64,000 nucleotides of DNA, taken from NCBI GenBank assembly GCA_021399435.1, contig JAJTUP010000015.1, forward strand, positions 434,001 to 498,000. The letters run 5' to 3'. The translations under genes were made by a program, and so were the position numbers. The notes beneath the pieces are model-generated. The model did not search any database. It worked only from the letters and a program-made list of their open reading frames with translations, and had not been told where the DNA came from. Within the stretch, counting starts at the first letter, position 1. The number at the start of each line of letters is the position of its first letter. This document shows positions 1-11,400 of the stretch, piece by piece. This DNA is from Diaporthe sp. PMI_573. Lineage: Eukaryota; Ascomycota; Sordariomycetes; Diaporthales; Diaporthaceae.

Positions 1-253
1 TGGAGCTGGCTTGCAAGAGCCATTCAGCTGTTTGTTCCCCCCAGTTATGTTGTCAGAACACGTGTATTGTTGGCTGGTATTCAAGTGAATCAAACCAGAA
101 AGCCACCGCTCCCTTCTCCCTGTCTGTGACTGCATGTGGCCTTTGCATGGCACATCCAGGAGACAGAGGGAATCGTTCGTGGAAGATGAACCTGCTTGGG
201 CAACACTTCTTGCAAATACACCGATCCAACACGATTGACAATCAAATGCTAAT
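1..253. other. Upstream region of COQ2, no gene seen
   Basis: No reading frame with coding character is visible. The stretch is the immediate 5' region of the COQ2 gene. No clear TATA box or other site was recognised. Confidence 0.5.
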
Positions 254-1537
254 ATGCGTTCCAGGTCCTATGAAAAGGGCATCACTGCAATCGCCATGAA
301 CACAATCCGAGCTGGCTGGGCAGGGATAGCGTCACCTCGCCTCGTTACTCCTTGTGTGAACTCTCCTAGATTCCTGCGCCATGACCAACCATGGCCAGTC
401 TCGAGTAAGCTTCAAGCACTCCATGAAACCGGTGGCCAGTCAATCAGAGCCCAATGGCCCAGGGCATTCACATCCAACAATGCCCACAAATCCGTTGCCT
501 CCGCAGGAGCAGCCCGCGCTGCGCCTGGCCGGAACCCATCACCACCACCAGCTCCCACAGTCTACGAGCCGCCCAAGACCGGCCTGCTCGCCCTCCTGCC
601 GTCATCATGGGTTCCCTACGCAGAGCTCATAAGGCTCGACAAGCCCGCCGGCACCTACTACCTCTTCTTCCCGTGTGTCTTCTCGACTCTCATGGCCGCC
701 CCTCTGGCAGCTCCCATGGCATCACCAGGGTCTGTGATCGGCACAACGGCGCTCTTCTTCACCGGCGCGCTCATTATGCGCTCTGCAGGATGCACCATCA
801 ACGACCTCTGGGATCGTAACCTCGACCCGCACGTCACCCGCACACGTCTGCGGCCCATCGCCCGCGGCGCCGTCACGCCATTTCAGGGGCTGGTCTTCAC
901 TGGCGCACAGCTCCTCGCGGGGCTGGCCATCCTGCTACAGTTTCCGCTCGAGTGCTTCTTCTACGCCACTCCGAGCCTGCTCCTGGTGGCCTCATACCCG
1001 CTGGCCAAGCGGGTGACGTACTACCCTCAGTTCGTGCTGGGACTCACCTTCTCCTGGGGCGCGTTCGTGGGGTTCCCAGCGCTCGGCGTCGATCTTCTCT
1101 CGAACACGCCGGCGCTGACCGCTGCTGCTCTTCTCTACTCTTCGAACGTAGCGTGGACGGTTTTGTATGATGGGATCTATGCGCACATGGATGTCAAGGA
1201 CGATGCCAAAGCAGGCATCAAGAGCGTTGCTCTCGCGCATGACCAGTCGAAACGGTTTCTTGTGGGCCTCGGTGCCGTGCAGATCGGCCTGCTTGCTGCT
1301 TCTGGAATCGCCGCTGGAGCTGGCCCGGCATTCTTCGTGGGCAGCTGCGGAGGTGCCGCCTTCACACTGGGCTACATGATCAGGAAGGTCAATCTCCGAG
1401 ACGTCAAGGACTGCTGGTGGTGGTTTGTAAATGGATGCTGGTTTACTGGTGGGGCTATCAGTGCTGGACTGGCCCTGGACTACGCTCTCAGGTACATATC
1501 TGAAGACGGAGCCGAGGAAACCCAAAGCAGACCATAG
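254..1537 (+). CDS. COQ2: 4-hydroxybenzoate polyprenyltransferase, mitochondrial
   Basis: Intronless frame of 427 codons. Members of this UbiA family prenylate 4-hydroxybenzoate in the inner mitochondrial membrane, the first committed step of ubiquinone assembly. The first aspartate-rich motif NDLWDRNLD lies near residue 183, preceded by the LIRLDKPAGTYYLFFPC segment. The second motif, YDGIYAHMDVKDDAKAG, lies near residue 305. Several hydrophobic helices fill the interval and the C-terminal third. The N-terminal 100 residues are Arg/Ser/Ala-rich without acidic runs, as in a mitochondrial presequence. An in-frame ATG at 296 has a better start context and also leaves a good presequence (MNTIRAGWAG...), so it may be the true start. 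The gene is convergent with RPS23. Confidence 0.93.
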   Translation: MRSRSYEKGITAIAMNTIRAGWAGIASPRLVTPCVNSPRFLRHDQPWPVSSKLQALHETGGQSIRAQWPRAFTSNNAHKSVASAGAARAAPGRNPSPPPAPTVYEPPKTGLLALLPSSWVPYAELIRLDKPAGTYYLFFPCVFSTLMAAPLAAPMASPGSVIGTTALFFTGALIMRSAGCTINDLWDRNLDPHVTRTRLRPIARGAVTPFQGLVFTGAQLLAGLAILLQFPLECFFYATPSLLLVASYPLAKRVTYYPQFVLGLTFSWGAFVGFPALGVDLLSNTPALTAAALLYSSNVAWTVLYDGIYAHMDVKDDAKAGIKSVALAHDQSKRFLVGLGAVQIGLLAASGIAAGAGPAFFVGSCGGAAFTLGYMIRKVNLRDVKDCWWWFVNGCWFTGGAISAGLALDYALRYISEDGAEETQSRP

Positions 1538-1838
1538 ACGCCTAGTACCAACACACAGCCTGTATGAGATTTAGCCTCAGTATTGCAGGCCTCAATCTGA
1601 CTACCACCGCCAGCCATCCGCTCCTGTTCTTCACATCGAGAATTCGCAAAGCGGAAGAGACGGTTGTCTTCTTGTTGTTTTGTTTTCGTCGTGGCGTGAT
1701 GATCTTTTCATTCGTCGACCATGTCTACCGTGTGAATATCAGAACCCCCTTTTGCCTGATAAGATGCCGATGAGAGCAAGCACAGATGACGCCAGAACCG
1801 AAAGCATCCCTATTCCATTTTCCGTCCATGCACACTGC
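1538..1838. other. Convergent intergenic region, COQ2/RPS23
   Basis: About 300 bases between two stop codons. It should hold both 3' untranslated regions. No gene seen. Confidence 0.5.
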
Positions 1839-2400
1839 TTAAGAACGGGGCTTCTCCTTCTTCTCCTTCCACAGGGCGAGCAGACCGACACCGGAAACCT
1901 TGACGACCTTGAATCGCACACCGGGAATATCACCCTTGGCCTTGCCCTTACGACCGAAACCAGCCAGGAGCACCTCGTCGTTCTCGTCCACGAAGTTCAG
2001 GCAACCGTCGTTGGGGACTGCAGAGTCATCAAGTGTCAGTTCATCACCCCCGCGTAGTTGGATCTGCCCGGCTCCCAGGGAGCTCCGCTGCTCGAGAAAA
2101 AGAAAGCTGTCTCGGGCGGGGGGGGGGGGGATTGTTCGTACCGAAAGCCGTGACCTTCTTTCCGTTCTTGATCAACTGCACACGCACACACTTTCGGATG
2201 GCGGAGTTGGGCTGCTTGGCCTCGACACCGACCTTCTCGAGGACGATTCCCTTGGCGTGGGAAGAACCACCGAAGGGCGAGGACTTGAAGGCGGTTCCGA
2301 GCGCACGCTTCTTGTAGGACAGATCGGCCCAGCGCTGCTCGCGGCGGTTGTTGCGCAGCTTGCGCGCGGCGTTGAGACCTCTCGGCTTGCCTTTTCCCAT
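1839..2400 (-). CDS. RPS23: 40S ribosomal protein S23 (uS12)
   Basis: Two exons, 2400-2142 and 2017-1839, with an intron at 2141-2018 (GTACGA...TGCAG). Together they give 145 residues, the normal eukaryotic uS12 length. The protein starts [18 protein letters not shown]. It contains the conserved loop KQPNSAIRK, whose proline is the site of hydroxylation known in yeast and animals. It ends [10 protein letters not shown]. uS12 sits at the decoding centre of the small ribosomal subunit. The intron carries a G/C homopolymer of about 14 bases (near 2117-2130 on the + strand), a place where sequencing errors would be harmless to the protein. The splice joins TTC-G with TC-CCC to give the expected AFVPNDG sequence. 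Confidence 0.96.
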
Positions 2401-3384
2401 CTTGAATAGCTGTAGAGACGCGACACAAAGTCAGCCACGTATGTTCGTCCCCCGAGACCTAAATTTGATGTATGATATCGTGCGTCACCGGGTGGATCGG
2501 CGGATGGATCAGAAGGTGGTTTTTGGTTCGTTGGGACGGGCGTGTGTCGGTCGGTTGGCGTTCGGTTTACGGTATTGCGGAATTGATTGGGAAGACGGTC
2601 AAAACGGACATGTAGGCTCTACTCACCGATTATGACTTGATCGCTTGAAATTGGGTGATGTGGGGGGGGGAATAGGTGGTTGTCGTGGGAAAGACTCCAG
2701 GTCGGGGCTGCGACTGCCAGGAAAACTTCGAAAAGTGTGCGGGCACCCTGCACATTCCATTCGGGGGAGGAGCAGACGCTCGGACCACGCCGTGAGTCGC
2801 GGAGCAGGAAATTCCTGACTTCCGAGTCGAAGCCAAAGAACACTACCCCCTAGTGGATATTAGCCCCCCAAGAGCCACCAGCCCCTGATGCACAAGCGAA
2901 AGAGAGTGGCCGGCCGGTCGGCCCACTCGATGGATCCCTGCTCCTGGGGTCTTGGATCGGATGGACCATTTGACGTTTGGCACTCACTGTCAGTCCAGTC
3001 TCTCGTGTCTAGGACAGGAGCAGACATGTCTTGAGAACACTGTCAAGCAGTCTCATTCCGCACCTTACGCACAAAGACCGTACCGTCCTACCGTTCTGCT
3101 CTTGCCACAGAGCACTACCGAGCTGATCTTGGGAGCTCTGCCAACATAATTATTACCTATCCAACACTATCAGCCGTTCTCTCGGTCGGCTGTCTTCCGC
3201 CTTGGGAAGGTGGCTGTTGGTACGTAATCAGCCCACCGGAAAGACAGGCAGGTAGCCTCGGGGTCCAGCACCTCGCCCAGCTCGCCTTGGCCGTGGGAGA
3301 CGCGGCACGCCGCATGTGCGCGTGTCCAAGGGAGTCCAGACCTACCGCGGATGTAAGCTGGGTGGATGAGTAAGACGAGATACC
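2401..3384. other. Upstream region of RPS23 and the 3.4-kb ORF
   Basis: Divergent upstream region of nearly 1 kb. No coding frame is convincing on either strand. A short G run occurs near 2661. Nothing else was recognised. Confidence 0.45.
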
Positions 3385-4323
3385 ATGTCTCAACCACGGC
3401 ACACGCAGACAAAGCCCCAGAGGGATCCGCCCCCGTCTCTGTTCCTGCATCCCTCCCCGGCTGCTTCTCATGTCTCCTTGCCGAGTACTGTTGCCGGCCC
3501 GGGGCCTGCAATCACTGGACTGCCATCCACCTCGCAGGGTCACCCGCGCAGCTCGTCCACGCTCTCTCATGACCCCTTAGCTGCAGCCCTCTCGAACTTG
3601 TCAAAGCCAATGGACACCCGCACCAACCGGAATGCGGGCCCGGCCGCCCCCAGCACCCGCCGGCCGGCCGGGGGCTCCAGCTCAGGCGCACTCGGAGCCG
3701 GTGGGTTGAACTTGCCACCGATACAAACCACTCGAAGGGAGTCTACCCGGGCGACCGATAGGACGGATGCGCTATGGGCGGAGATGCAAGCCACCCTGGA
3801 GGAGGTGGAACTCTCCGCCAGCGGTGGGACACGAGTGTTTGGCCCAGACCACGACCGGAAGCTTGGGGAGCTGCGGGCTGCACAGATCGCGCTCGCTCAG
3901 GCCTGGGCACGCAGTGAAGCAGACGAGGCCATCGAGACGTCCATAGGGCCTGGGACGGCATCAGAGAAGGGCGGTGCAGGTGCGGAATCCAAGACGGATG
4001 GTACTACTGTCGGTGGTGCAGGTGCCGGTGTAGACGGCGCTGCACGGAGTGCCGGGACGGCCAGTGTGAGACCGGGGAGCGCGGGCGTCGGTGCTGATGC
4101 TGAGCGGCTGGGGCAAAAGCTCGAGGAGGAGACAGAGATCGACATCAAGTTCGCACGGAAACGGCGAGAGGCCAATGACCGTTACTTCCAACGGGTCAAC
4201 CAGGGAGTGCTGGATGTTGTTGCGAAGCTTGAAGATGTGGCCACGGCAATGCGCGCTGTCGAGCAGGAGAGCAAGGATGTCTGGGGAGAGATGGAGAGCG
4301 TGCCTTCGAGCGCTGTGCCTTGA
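3385..4323 (+). CDS. Unrecognised protein, disordered with helical C-terminus
   Basis: Open frame of 312 codons from ATG to TGA. I do not recognise the family. Residues 1-120 are Pro/Ser/Thr-rich and look disordered. Residues 120-175 form a helical segment (LWAEMQATLEEVEL...). Residues 180-235 are Gly/Ala-rich. The last 75 residues are a strongly charged helical region (LEEETEIDIKFARKRREAND...) with coiled-coil character, ending in a helix with regularly spaced hydrophobics (VLDVVAKLEDVATAMRAV). The helical blocks argue for a real gene rather than a chance frame in GC-rich DNA. An upstream ATG at 3366 is in another frame. Introns before the first helical block cannot be excluded. It could be a small adaptor or complex subunit, but nothing visible proves a role. 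Confidence 0.6.
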   Translation: MSQPRHTQTKPQRDPPPSLFLHPSPAASHVSLPSTVAGPGPAITGLPSTSQGHPRSSSTLSHDPLAAALSNLSKPMDTRTNRNAGPAAPSTRRPAGGSSSGALGAGGLNLPPIQTTRRESTRATDRTDALWAEMQATLEEVELSASGGTRVFGPDHDRKLGELRAAQIALAQAWARSEADEAIETSIGPGTASEKGGAGAESKTDGTTVGGAGAGVDGAARSAGTASVRPGSAGVGADAERLGQKLEEETEIDIKFARKRREANDRYFQRVNQGVLDVVAKLEDVATAMRAVEQESKDVWGEMESVPSSAVP

Positions 4324-5492
4324 ATATTTCTTGTACTTTGTTTATTCACTCGGGAGCATGGCGTCTCGGTCTTGTCTGCATTGCGAAGGCGTCACCACAC
4401 ATGACGGTCGGGAATGACAACTGGCTTTACCACTGGTCTCACTCGATGCCTCGATCCGGGACAAGATCCATTTACAACACATGCTACCTCGGGGTCCCCG
4501 AGCAACTCATTGCTAGAGTGAGGGACGCCATTCATCGGGAAGGCATCCTCACGCACTTGAGCTCCGCTCACCCAATCCATTCAGACACAACTTGTCTCTG
4601 CCCACATTGTTCGACAACGACCGATGAGCGCATAGACTATTGAACCGCAAGATTAAGAGACACCAAGGAGTGCGGTTGCCTGCCCGACGACCACCGTACT
4701 ACTCCATTTCAGCGAGTTGTGGTGAGACACCAAGACCGACTTCAAAGAGTTTGGTTAGATTCACCCTCTTTTGCGGCGTTGCCTTCGCGACCACACTGCC
4801 GTTGTCCGGAAGTAGCGCTCGGTCAGTGACAGGAGCTGGCCAGACCCTGGGGTCAACGGGTAGGTTCGGCTTTCGAGATCCCATCGACACCTCTAGATCA
4901 TTTGTGCTGCAGAGAGCATGCCAAAGCACCAGTTCGGCGTGATACATTCCGTCACTCGAGATCATTCGTGTGAAGCGGGGTGTGCGAAATCATCAGTTCG
5001 CAGTGATACTGTTAGTCAGGCTAGGGACGTTGGGTGACATCTGGCGTAGGACAAGCGGCACGCACGCCACGCCGAACGGTTGGCGGCCAAGCCTTTATGA
5101 TCTGGCCTGGGCGCTGGAAGGGGTCTCCTCCCCGGCAACTCGACCCAAGTTAAACCCCCAAGTCAACCCAACTCCGGCCTGCGTTTAAAGAGGCGAACAA
5201 TCTACCCCAACCCAACCATTTGGATCCAGTCAAACTCCATCTTCAACCTAGAGGTTCCAAGCACGGCACCAACAGCAGCTTGAAAGCATATATACGAGCC
5301 CCCTACCCCCCCTGCATTCAAAGAGCCAAGGAGCACTGCAAGATCAACAGGACCGCCCGCCGCTCTCCCCCCCTGGCCACAACAACTGCATTCAATCACT
5401 AGCCGACCAACGACCGACGTCACCGAATCTCTCGCCCTCTAACCGACCACACACTCATCAGCCCTGCCTTCGCTACCGCCACCACCGCAACT
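4324..5492. other. Intergenic and promoter of the I9-like gene
   Basis: No gene seen over about 1.1 kb. The right end is the promoter and C/T-rich leader of the small secreted protein gene. A TATATA element lies near 5288, about 205 bases before the ATG. Confidence 0.5.
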
Positions 5493-5878
5493 ATGAAGCT
5501 GATCGCATACCTCCTCCTGGCCCTCTCCGCCATCAGCGGTGCCTTCGCCGTCGAGGCGCAGAAGTCCTTCATCATCTCGTTCCCCGACGGCACCAGCGAC
5601 AGCATCATCGACGCCGCAAAGAAGCAGATCGCCGATGCAAAGGGAGTCGTCACTCACGAGTACACCATAATCAAGTAAGCCGGATGGCCCCGGGCGTCCT
5701 TCCCCTTCCCCAGCGCCGCTTGACTGCCAGATTTGCTGACAACGCCTGCCTTTCTGTTAGGGCCTTCGCTGCGACCGCTGGTGAGAAGGTTTACGAAAGT
5801 CTACAGGTCTGGGCCCAGGACACCGGCGCGGTTGTCGAGGAGGACAAGGTCGTCACGATTGACAAGTCACACTCCTGA
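5493..5878 (+). CDS. Secreted peptidase-inhibitor-I9-like small protein
   Basis: Two exons, 5493-5674 and 5761-5878, with an intron of 86 bases (GTAAGC...GTTAG), give 99 residues. A signal peptide is clear: MKLIAYLLLALSAISGAFA, with predicted cleavage after AFA. The mature part begins with KSFIISFPDGTSDSIIDAAKK and contains GVVTHEYTIIKAF. This is the ferredoxin-like fold of subtilisin propeptides and of the yeast Pbi2 and Pleurotus POIA1 inhibitors. The frame ends DKVVTIDKSHS. By family knowledge it should bind subtilases as inhibitor or folding helper. The signal peptide suggests it acts in the secretory route or outside the cell. No catalytic subtilase domain follows, so this is not a truncated protease precursor in this window. 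Confidence 0.85.
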
Positions 5879-8441
5879 TCGAGCCGATGATGCATGGGGC
5901 TGGATTTGGCGCCGAGACACCCAGACCAGCCCGCTCCGGACGCTTCCCCACGATGGCTCGAGATTGATTAGTGTTGGTGTTGGGAGGAGTTGGGAGGAGC
6001 AATAGGTCCTGGGATGGTACAAGTTTCTTTAGCTACAACAAGTACAGTAGATGACCCTCTATTGGCCAGGTCCTCGGGATAAAACCTCTGTTTTTTTTGG
6101 TATCGGAGGGACGGACCCCTCTTGGTTTGCAAATAGACAGGTTATGGATTCCACAACATTTTCCTTTCTGCTCCCCGAGTCTAGTGCATATGGCAGCGGC
6201 AAACCCCCAGCTGCTCATCTCTGACCCGCACGGCCATAGCAGGAGGTCACTGATGTACGTCGCCTGGACTGTCTGTCACATGCCGAGACTTGTTAGGCTG
6301 CGCCAGGTGGATGGCAGGGTTGGATTATGATGGCATTATGATGGCTGTTGTTGCTGCAAGTGAAAAGGCTGCTGAGAGGGCTGTATCAGCTGAATGCCGA
6401 CTGCGAGGCTGACGAAATCACCTTCAAAGACCATGACGGCGACGGCGTTATGTAGCACGTACGATCTGTGCCTGGGCAGTGTGGGCTTATAATTCGTCGG
6501 TTATGGTTTGAGGGCCGTCGCACAAGGGAAAATAGAGGCAATCTCGCCCATTCCGCTGCTCCCCGGTTACCTGTGCGAGTGCCACGGCTGTTGTCAAAAC
6601 CTACTATGTAGTGTAGTTGGCCAGATATTCTTGACTGTCTTGGTGCGTGATCCCTGCCCGTCTGGCAGTCTGGCAGTCTGGCTGAGGGTGTCTCTGTCAC
6701 TGCACCCGCTTGTTCCGACCGAGGGAGAGTTCCCTCCTCCACTTACCGCGCCCAAGCGGTGAGAGCTCCGCAACCACTGGGGCATTTCATCTCCGTTGCT
6801 CTGACTCTGGACATTTCATGTCAAAGCGAGCCTGCAGGACCAATGGCACGGCTCGCACAGAACATTGATCGCGCGGCATTTCATTGATGAGACCCCATTG
6901 ATGGGCTGACGGGAGAAGCGGATATCGACCAAGGGAGCATTGTGAGATGGCGCTGCACCGGGGAAGCAGCGTGCTGCAGACGCAGTAGCGAATGGTAATG
7001 TTGTAGCAATTAGACTACGACATGTTGTTCCAAGCAGGGCAGAGGCCCAGACGAATACGCGATCCAGCCAAGCCAGGCGAGGTCCCTGTGCTGGCAGGCT
7101 GGACGGTGACTCGCCTGCGGGAGGATTGCGGTGTAACAAGCGATCGGCAGCGCTGTTCATGCAGGAGGGCTTGCGTGCAGGTCGAGAAACAAACCACATG
7201 GCCGAGACGACACCTAGCACTCTCCACTGCAGGGGCGACTGATTGGGGAGTCCCGTCACGGTCGACCATGGACGAGCACGATTTAGAGTTTCACCCATCT
7301 GGGCAGGTCGAGATTGCGAGATGGCGTGGGCGATGGGAGCAGAGGTGCGCCCGCCTCCCAGCTCGGGGCCGCCATGCCGAGGTGAGCCTTGGAGAGTGTC
7401 CCCAGTTCTCGGGCCTCGAGACCCCTGCCAAAACCTCAAACGCTGGCGTCAGACAAGCCACCCTGCCGCCTTGACATGCTGCCCGCCTGCAGCGCCTGCA
7501 GCACGCCGCGTCCGCTCAATGCCGGGCACTAGGCCAATCTAAGAAGACAATTCATCGTCGACACTGATAGGCGGGAGGCACGCACCCTGGGCGGCCTGGC
7601 ACCTGGCTGGTAGATTGCGGACCGCATATGAGCTCGAGCTCGAGCTCCAGGGTCACACACAGAGTCAAAGCTTCTCTGCTCCTGCTCCTGCTCCTGCCCA
7701 TGCTTCATCGCATCTTGTCTCGCACGTTGTGTTCCCACAATTCCTCCATGGACCACCCGATCTGATCTGTCCGGCGGTACCGTCAATCTCCCGCCCTGAT
7801 GCCCTGATGCGAGAGTGCATGACAATCAGACCGACCGACCGACCGACCGACCCGTAGACAGCCAGAGGACGAGCCAGACAGACAGAGAAACAATAGCCTT
7901 CTGGGGCCAGACAATGAACAAGCCTGGCCCTTCTCCGAGGACGACTACACAATCAAGACCTCACCCGGCAGCCCAGAAGACAACAACGGGCAACAAGGCG
8001 ATTGACTGGTTTTAATAATAGCATCGGGCCCCCGTGAAAGCGACTCGGACGGCTCAAGGCCAATTCCATCCGTCTGAGAAAGGGGCTTTGACGAACCCAC
8101 TCCATATATACTCGTTACCTCGTTTAATTTTTGATGAAGCCGTCCACCCACCCTTCCAAATAACACCCCCTCGCTTCACATTCTACACACCGCGAGCTCA
8201 TCCTTGACCCGGACCTACCACGATCTTCCCCCCATCTTCTTTTCTTACTTTCCCGGGGGATATCCTCTCGCCTCCATCTCGGGACACTCGTGCTACCTCC
8301 TCCGCCCGCCATCCCATCCTCACCGACACATCGTACCTGCCCACCTGGCAACCCACCCTTAACACCTCAGCTGCACGAATCCGAACAACCTCTAGTACTC
8401 GATACAAACGTTCCCACCCTGGTGCGGGGACCACTGCAAAC
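5879..8441. other. 2.5-kb intergenic region before HOOK
   Basis: No gene recognised on either strand; frames are short and lack family character. It holds small simple repeats at 7630-7647 (AGCTCG units), 7674-7698 (TGCTCC units) and 7829-7853 (GACC units). The right end, from about 8100 with a TATATA at 8104, looks like the promoter and C/T-rich leader of HOOK. Confidence 0.5.
7829..7853. repeat. (GACC)n simple repeat
   Basis: Six tandem GACC units in the HOOK upstream region. It is a short microsatellite with no visible function. Confidence 0.9.
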
Positions 8442-11400
8442 ATGCCGCTCGGTCCTGCCGCGCAGGGCGCGCTGCTAAAATGGGTCAGCACCTTCGCAGA
8501 CGAGGGCAGGTCCCCCAAGTCCATCGACGACCTCGCCGATGGCTTCTTGCTGGGCCAGGTGCTCCACGACCTCGACCCCACATACGACACGACTGAACTC
8601 GTCGAGGCTTCGGGGGCCAGCTCCAAGTGGCTCACCCACAAGCGGAACCTGCAGTCTGTCTACAAGGGTCTCTTCAAGTATATTCGCCACGCGGCCACCG
8701 ACTGTATGCCTTTAGCTCGGGTGGCCGATTTCCGCGCCATCGCAGAGAACCCGGACGCCGACGGTCTCGCTCAGGTAACTCCCCCCACCCAGGAACACTG
8801 GGACATGAGCTCCGAGAAGTGTCACGAGAAACTAACTAAGGTTGCAACAAAGCTCGCTGCTGTCCTCCTCGCTACCGCTGCCCTTGGCTCGAAATCCAAA
8901 GACGTACAAGCGAGGACCATCAAGAAGGTGCAGACCGACTTGGACGCTGTAGACCAGAACGCAATACGGAAGATACTGGAGGAGAAGCAGAAGCAAATGA
9001 AGGAGTTAGCTGTCAAGGCCGACGAGGACGAGGTCCTAGGCGACCCGGATGACGAACTAGAACTCGAGGCGAGGTGTGCCAAACTTGAAGCCTCTGTGAC
9101 GCAGAAGTTGCACGCGCTGGAGATGGCATCGAAAAAATTTGCCGACCTCAACTCCCGCCACAGCTATCTCCAAGAGAACCACGATGAGGTCAAGGCCAAG
9201 CTCGCCGAGGTCGAAATTGAGCTGGGCGACCTCCGCAAGCTCCACGGCGCTGACGAGTCGCAGAGGGTCCAGGCACTCCAGAGCAAGATTGATGAACAGG
9301 GTCGTCTCATTGAGCAGCTGGAGGAGGACGTCGAGAACTACAAACTGACGCAGCAGCGTCTGGAAATTGACCTCGAAAGATACAAGGCTAGCAGCGAGGA
9401 GGGCCAGGAGTACAAGGATAAATATGACGAGCTACACCATCAAACGCAGGAGCTGGAGAGGAAAGCCAACGCCGCAGACCGTTACAAGCAGAAGCTTGCC
9501 AACAACCGGAATCTTGAGCAAGAGATCACCAACCTCCAATTCGAGCTGGACGCGCGGAAGGACCAAGAACAAAAGCTTCAGAGAGCCTTGCTTGACTGCG
9601 AGAAATTACAACACAGCGAGAAGGAAATGATGATTGCCTTGACCAGGTCCGAGCAGACTGTCAGCGACGTGCTTGACGAGAAAGAACGGTTCAAGCGGTT
9701 AAACGAGGATCTCAAGGCCGAGCTCGAGCAGCTGAGGCTCCAGAACGTCGTGAGCGAGAGGCACATCGAGGACCTGAAGGAGCAACTGACCGGCGTCGGA
9801 GAGGCACCCAGGGCACCCTCGCCTTCGTCTCAGGTCGGGGAGATTAGCAACCTCGAGCATGAGCTTCAGCAGACAACGAACGACTTCTCAAAGGTCAAGT
9901 TGCTCGAAGCCGAGATTGAAGTTCTCAGGCATGGCGCGGCCACTTCCTCACAGGCCGACGACCTCCGGCGAGAGCTGGAACGTGCCAAGGCCGAGCGTGA
10001 AGTCGCGACGTCCCAATACAACTCGGTCTTCGAGAAGCACGGAGTTGCCCAGGAGCAGATTGACGCTCTCATTGCAAACATGAGCGGCGAAGGGTTAGTC
10101 AATGGCATCGAGAAAGCTCTGAAATTTGGGCCGCTCGGCACGCTCACATCCGACTACAACAGGCACGTCGCATACAACAGCATGCGGGAACAGCTGGCCC
10201 AAGCCACTAGAGAGATTAACGAGCTTAAACATCGAAACCGCAAGCTCGAAGAGCAAGCTAAGGACAAGGATCGCGAGAATCTCTCTATGAAGACCGACCG
10301 TGCGTTGATCGAGGACCCTCGTTACGATCTTGGGGAGCATGACGCTGACCATGACCATGACTCCGCAGTGGATGCGGTCGGCTCCGACCGTCTCGATGCC
10401 CTCGAGAGGCTCAAGCAGTCTGACCAGCTAATTGCAGCGTCTCTCAGATCCGAACTCGAGTCCCTGCGCGAGAAGTACAACGGCCTCGAGATCGAGAACA
10501 ACATGCACAAGTCGCAGCTCCTCGACGCCCTTGTTGCCAAGGAGAAGCTCTCCAAGGAGAAGGAGCTGGAAGGTCCGCCCGCTAACGTTGCGCCTGAGGG
10601 CGTCAGCCAGGCCGATTTGGACGACAGGGTGAAGGACTACAAGTCCAAGACCGACAAGCTCAGGGACCGCGTCAAGCTCCAGAAAGAGGCAAGTCTTTTG
10701 AAACCTACCGAGTCGTTCGACCCATTGTCTACCGTGACCCCTGTGCGGGCCGACCCAGGTCCCGGAAGTAATTCTCGGGCCGCGCTGCCGTCGGCACGTT
10801 TACCAGTGACTCCAACTCTCGGGTCCATCGTTGAAGGCGAGCCAAGTGGACAACGACCTTCCTCGGTGCAAGGCCAGGCTGAAGAGGATGGAGAGCTAAG
10901 CGCTGTCCAGACGCCCGTGCTAGCAGCTACTCCACAAGAGACCACCAGGCGGTCTCTTGACTCGAGCAGCTATCAGGCCCCATCTGATCAGCTGCTACGA
11001 CGTGTGACGCCCCCGCCAGAGGACCTGGCCTGGAAGCAGAGGAACCAGAAGAAGAGGAAGAGCCGCAGCTGGCTACCTCGCTTCAGCAGGAAGTCCAAGT
11101 AGTAGATTTTATGTCATCGATGGTTACAGGTCAGCTAACGTGTGCCTGTTGTTACAGCAACTCGAGAAAGCGGACCAGGAGCGACTCGAGCTTCAAAAGC
11201 AGCTCAGGGCTCTGGAGTCGGGCTCGGCATTGGCGGCGCAGAAGGTATGTCTTGCTTTTTCTTATTTTATTAATTTATTGTGTTTATCCCATTTGGAAAT
11301 ATCCCATAAAATGCGTCCCAAGTCTTGTCTCTGTGAAAATACCTTGTAATCGTCAACGCAAAATCTCGGGCTGGTCATTCTCATTCTTATATCCGCAGTG

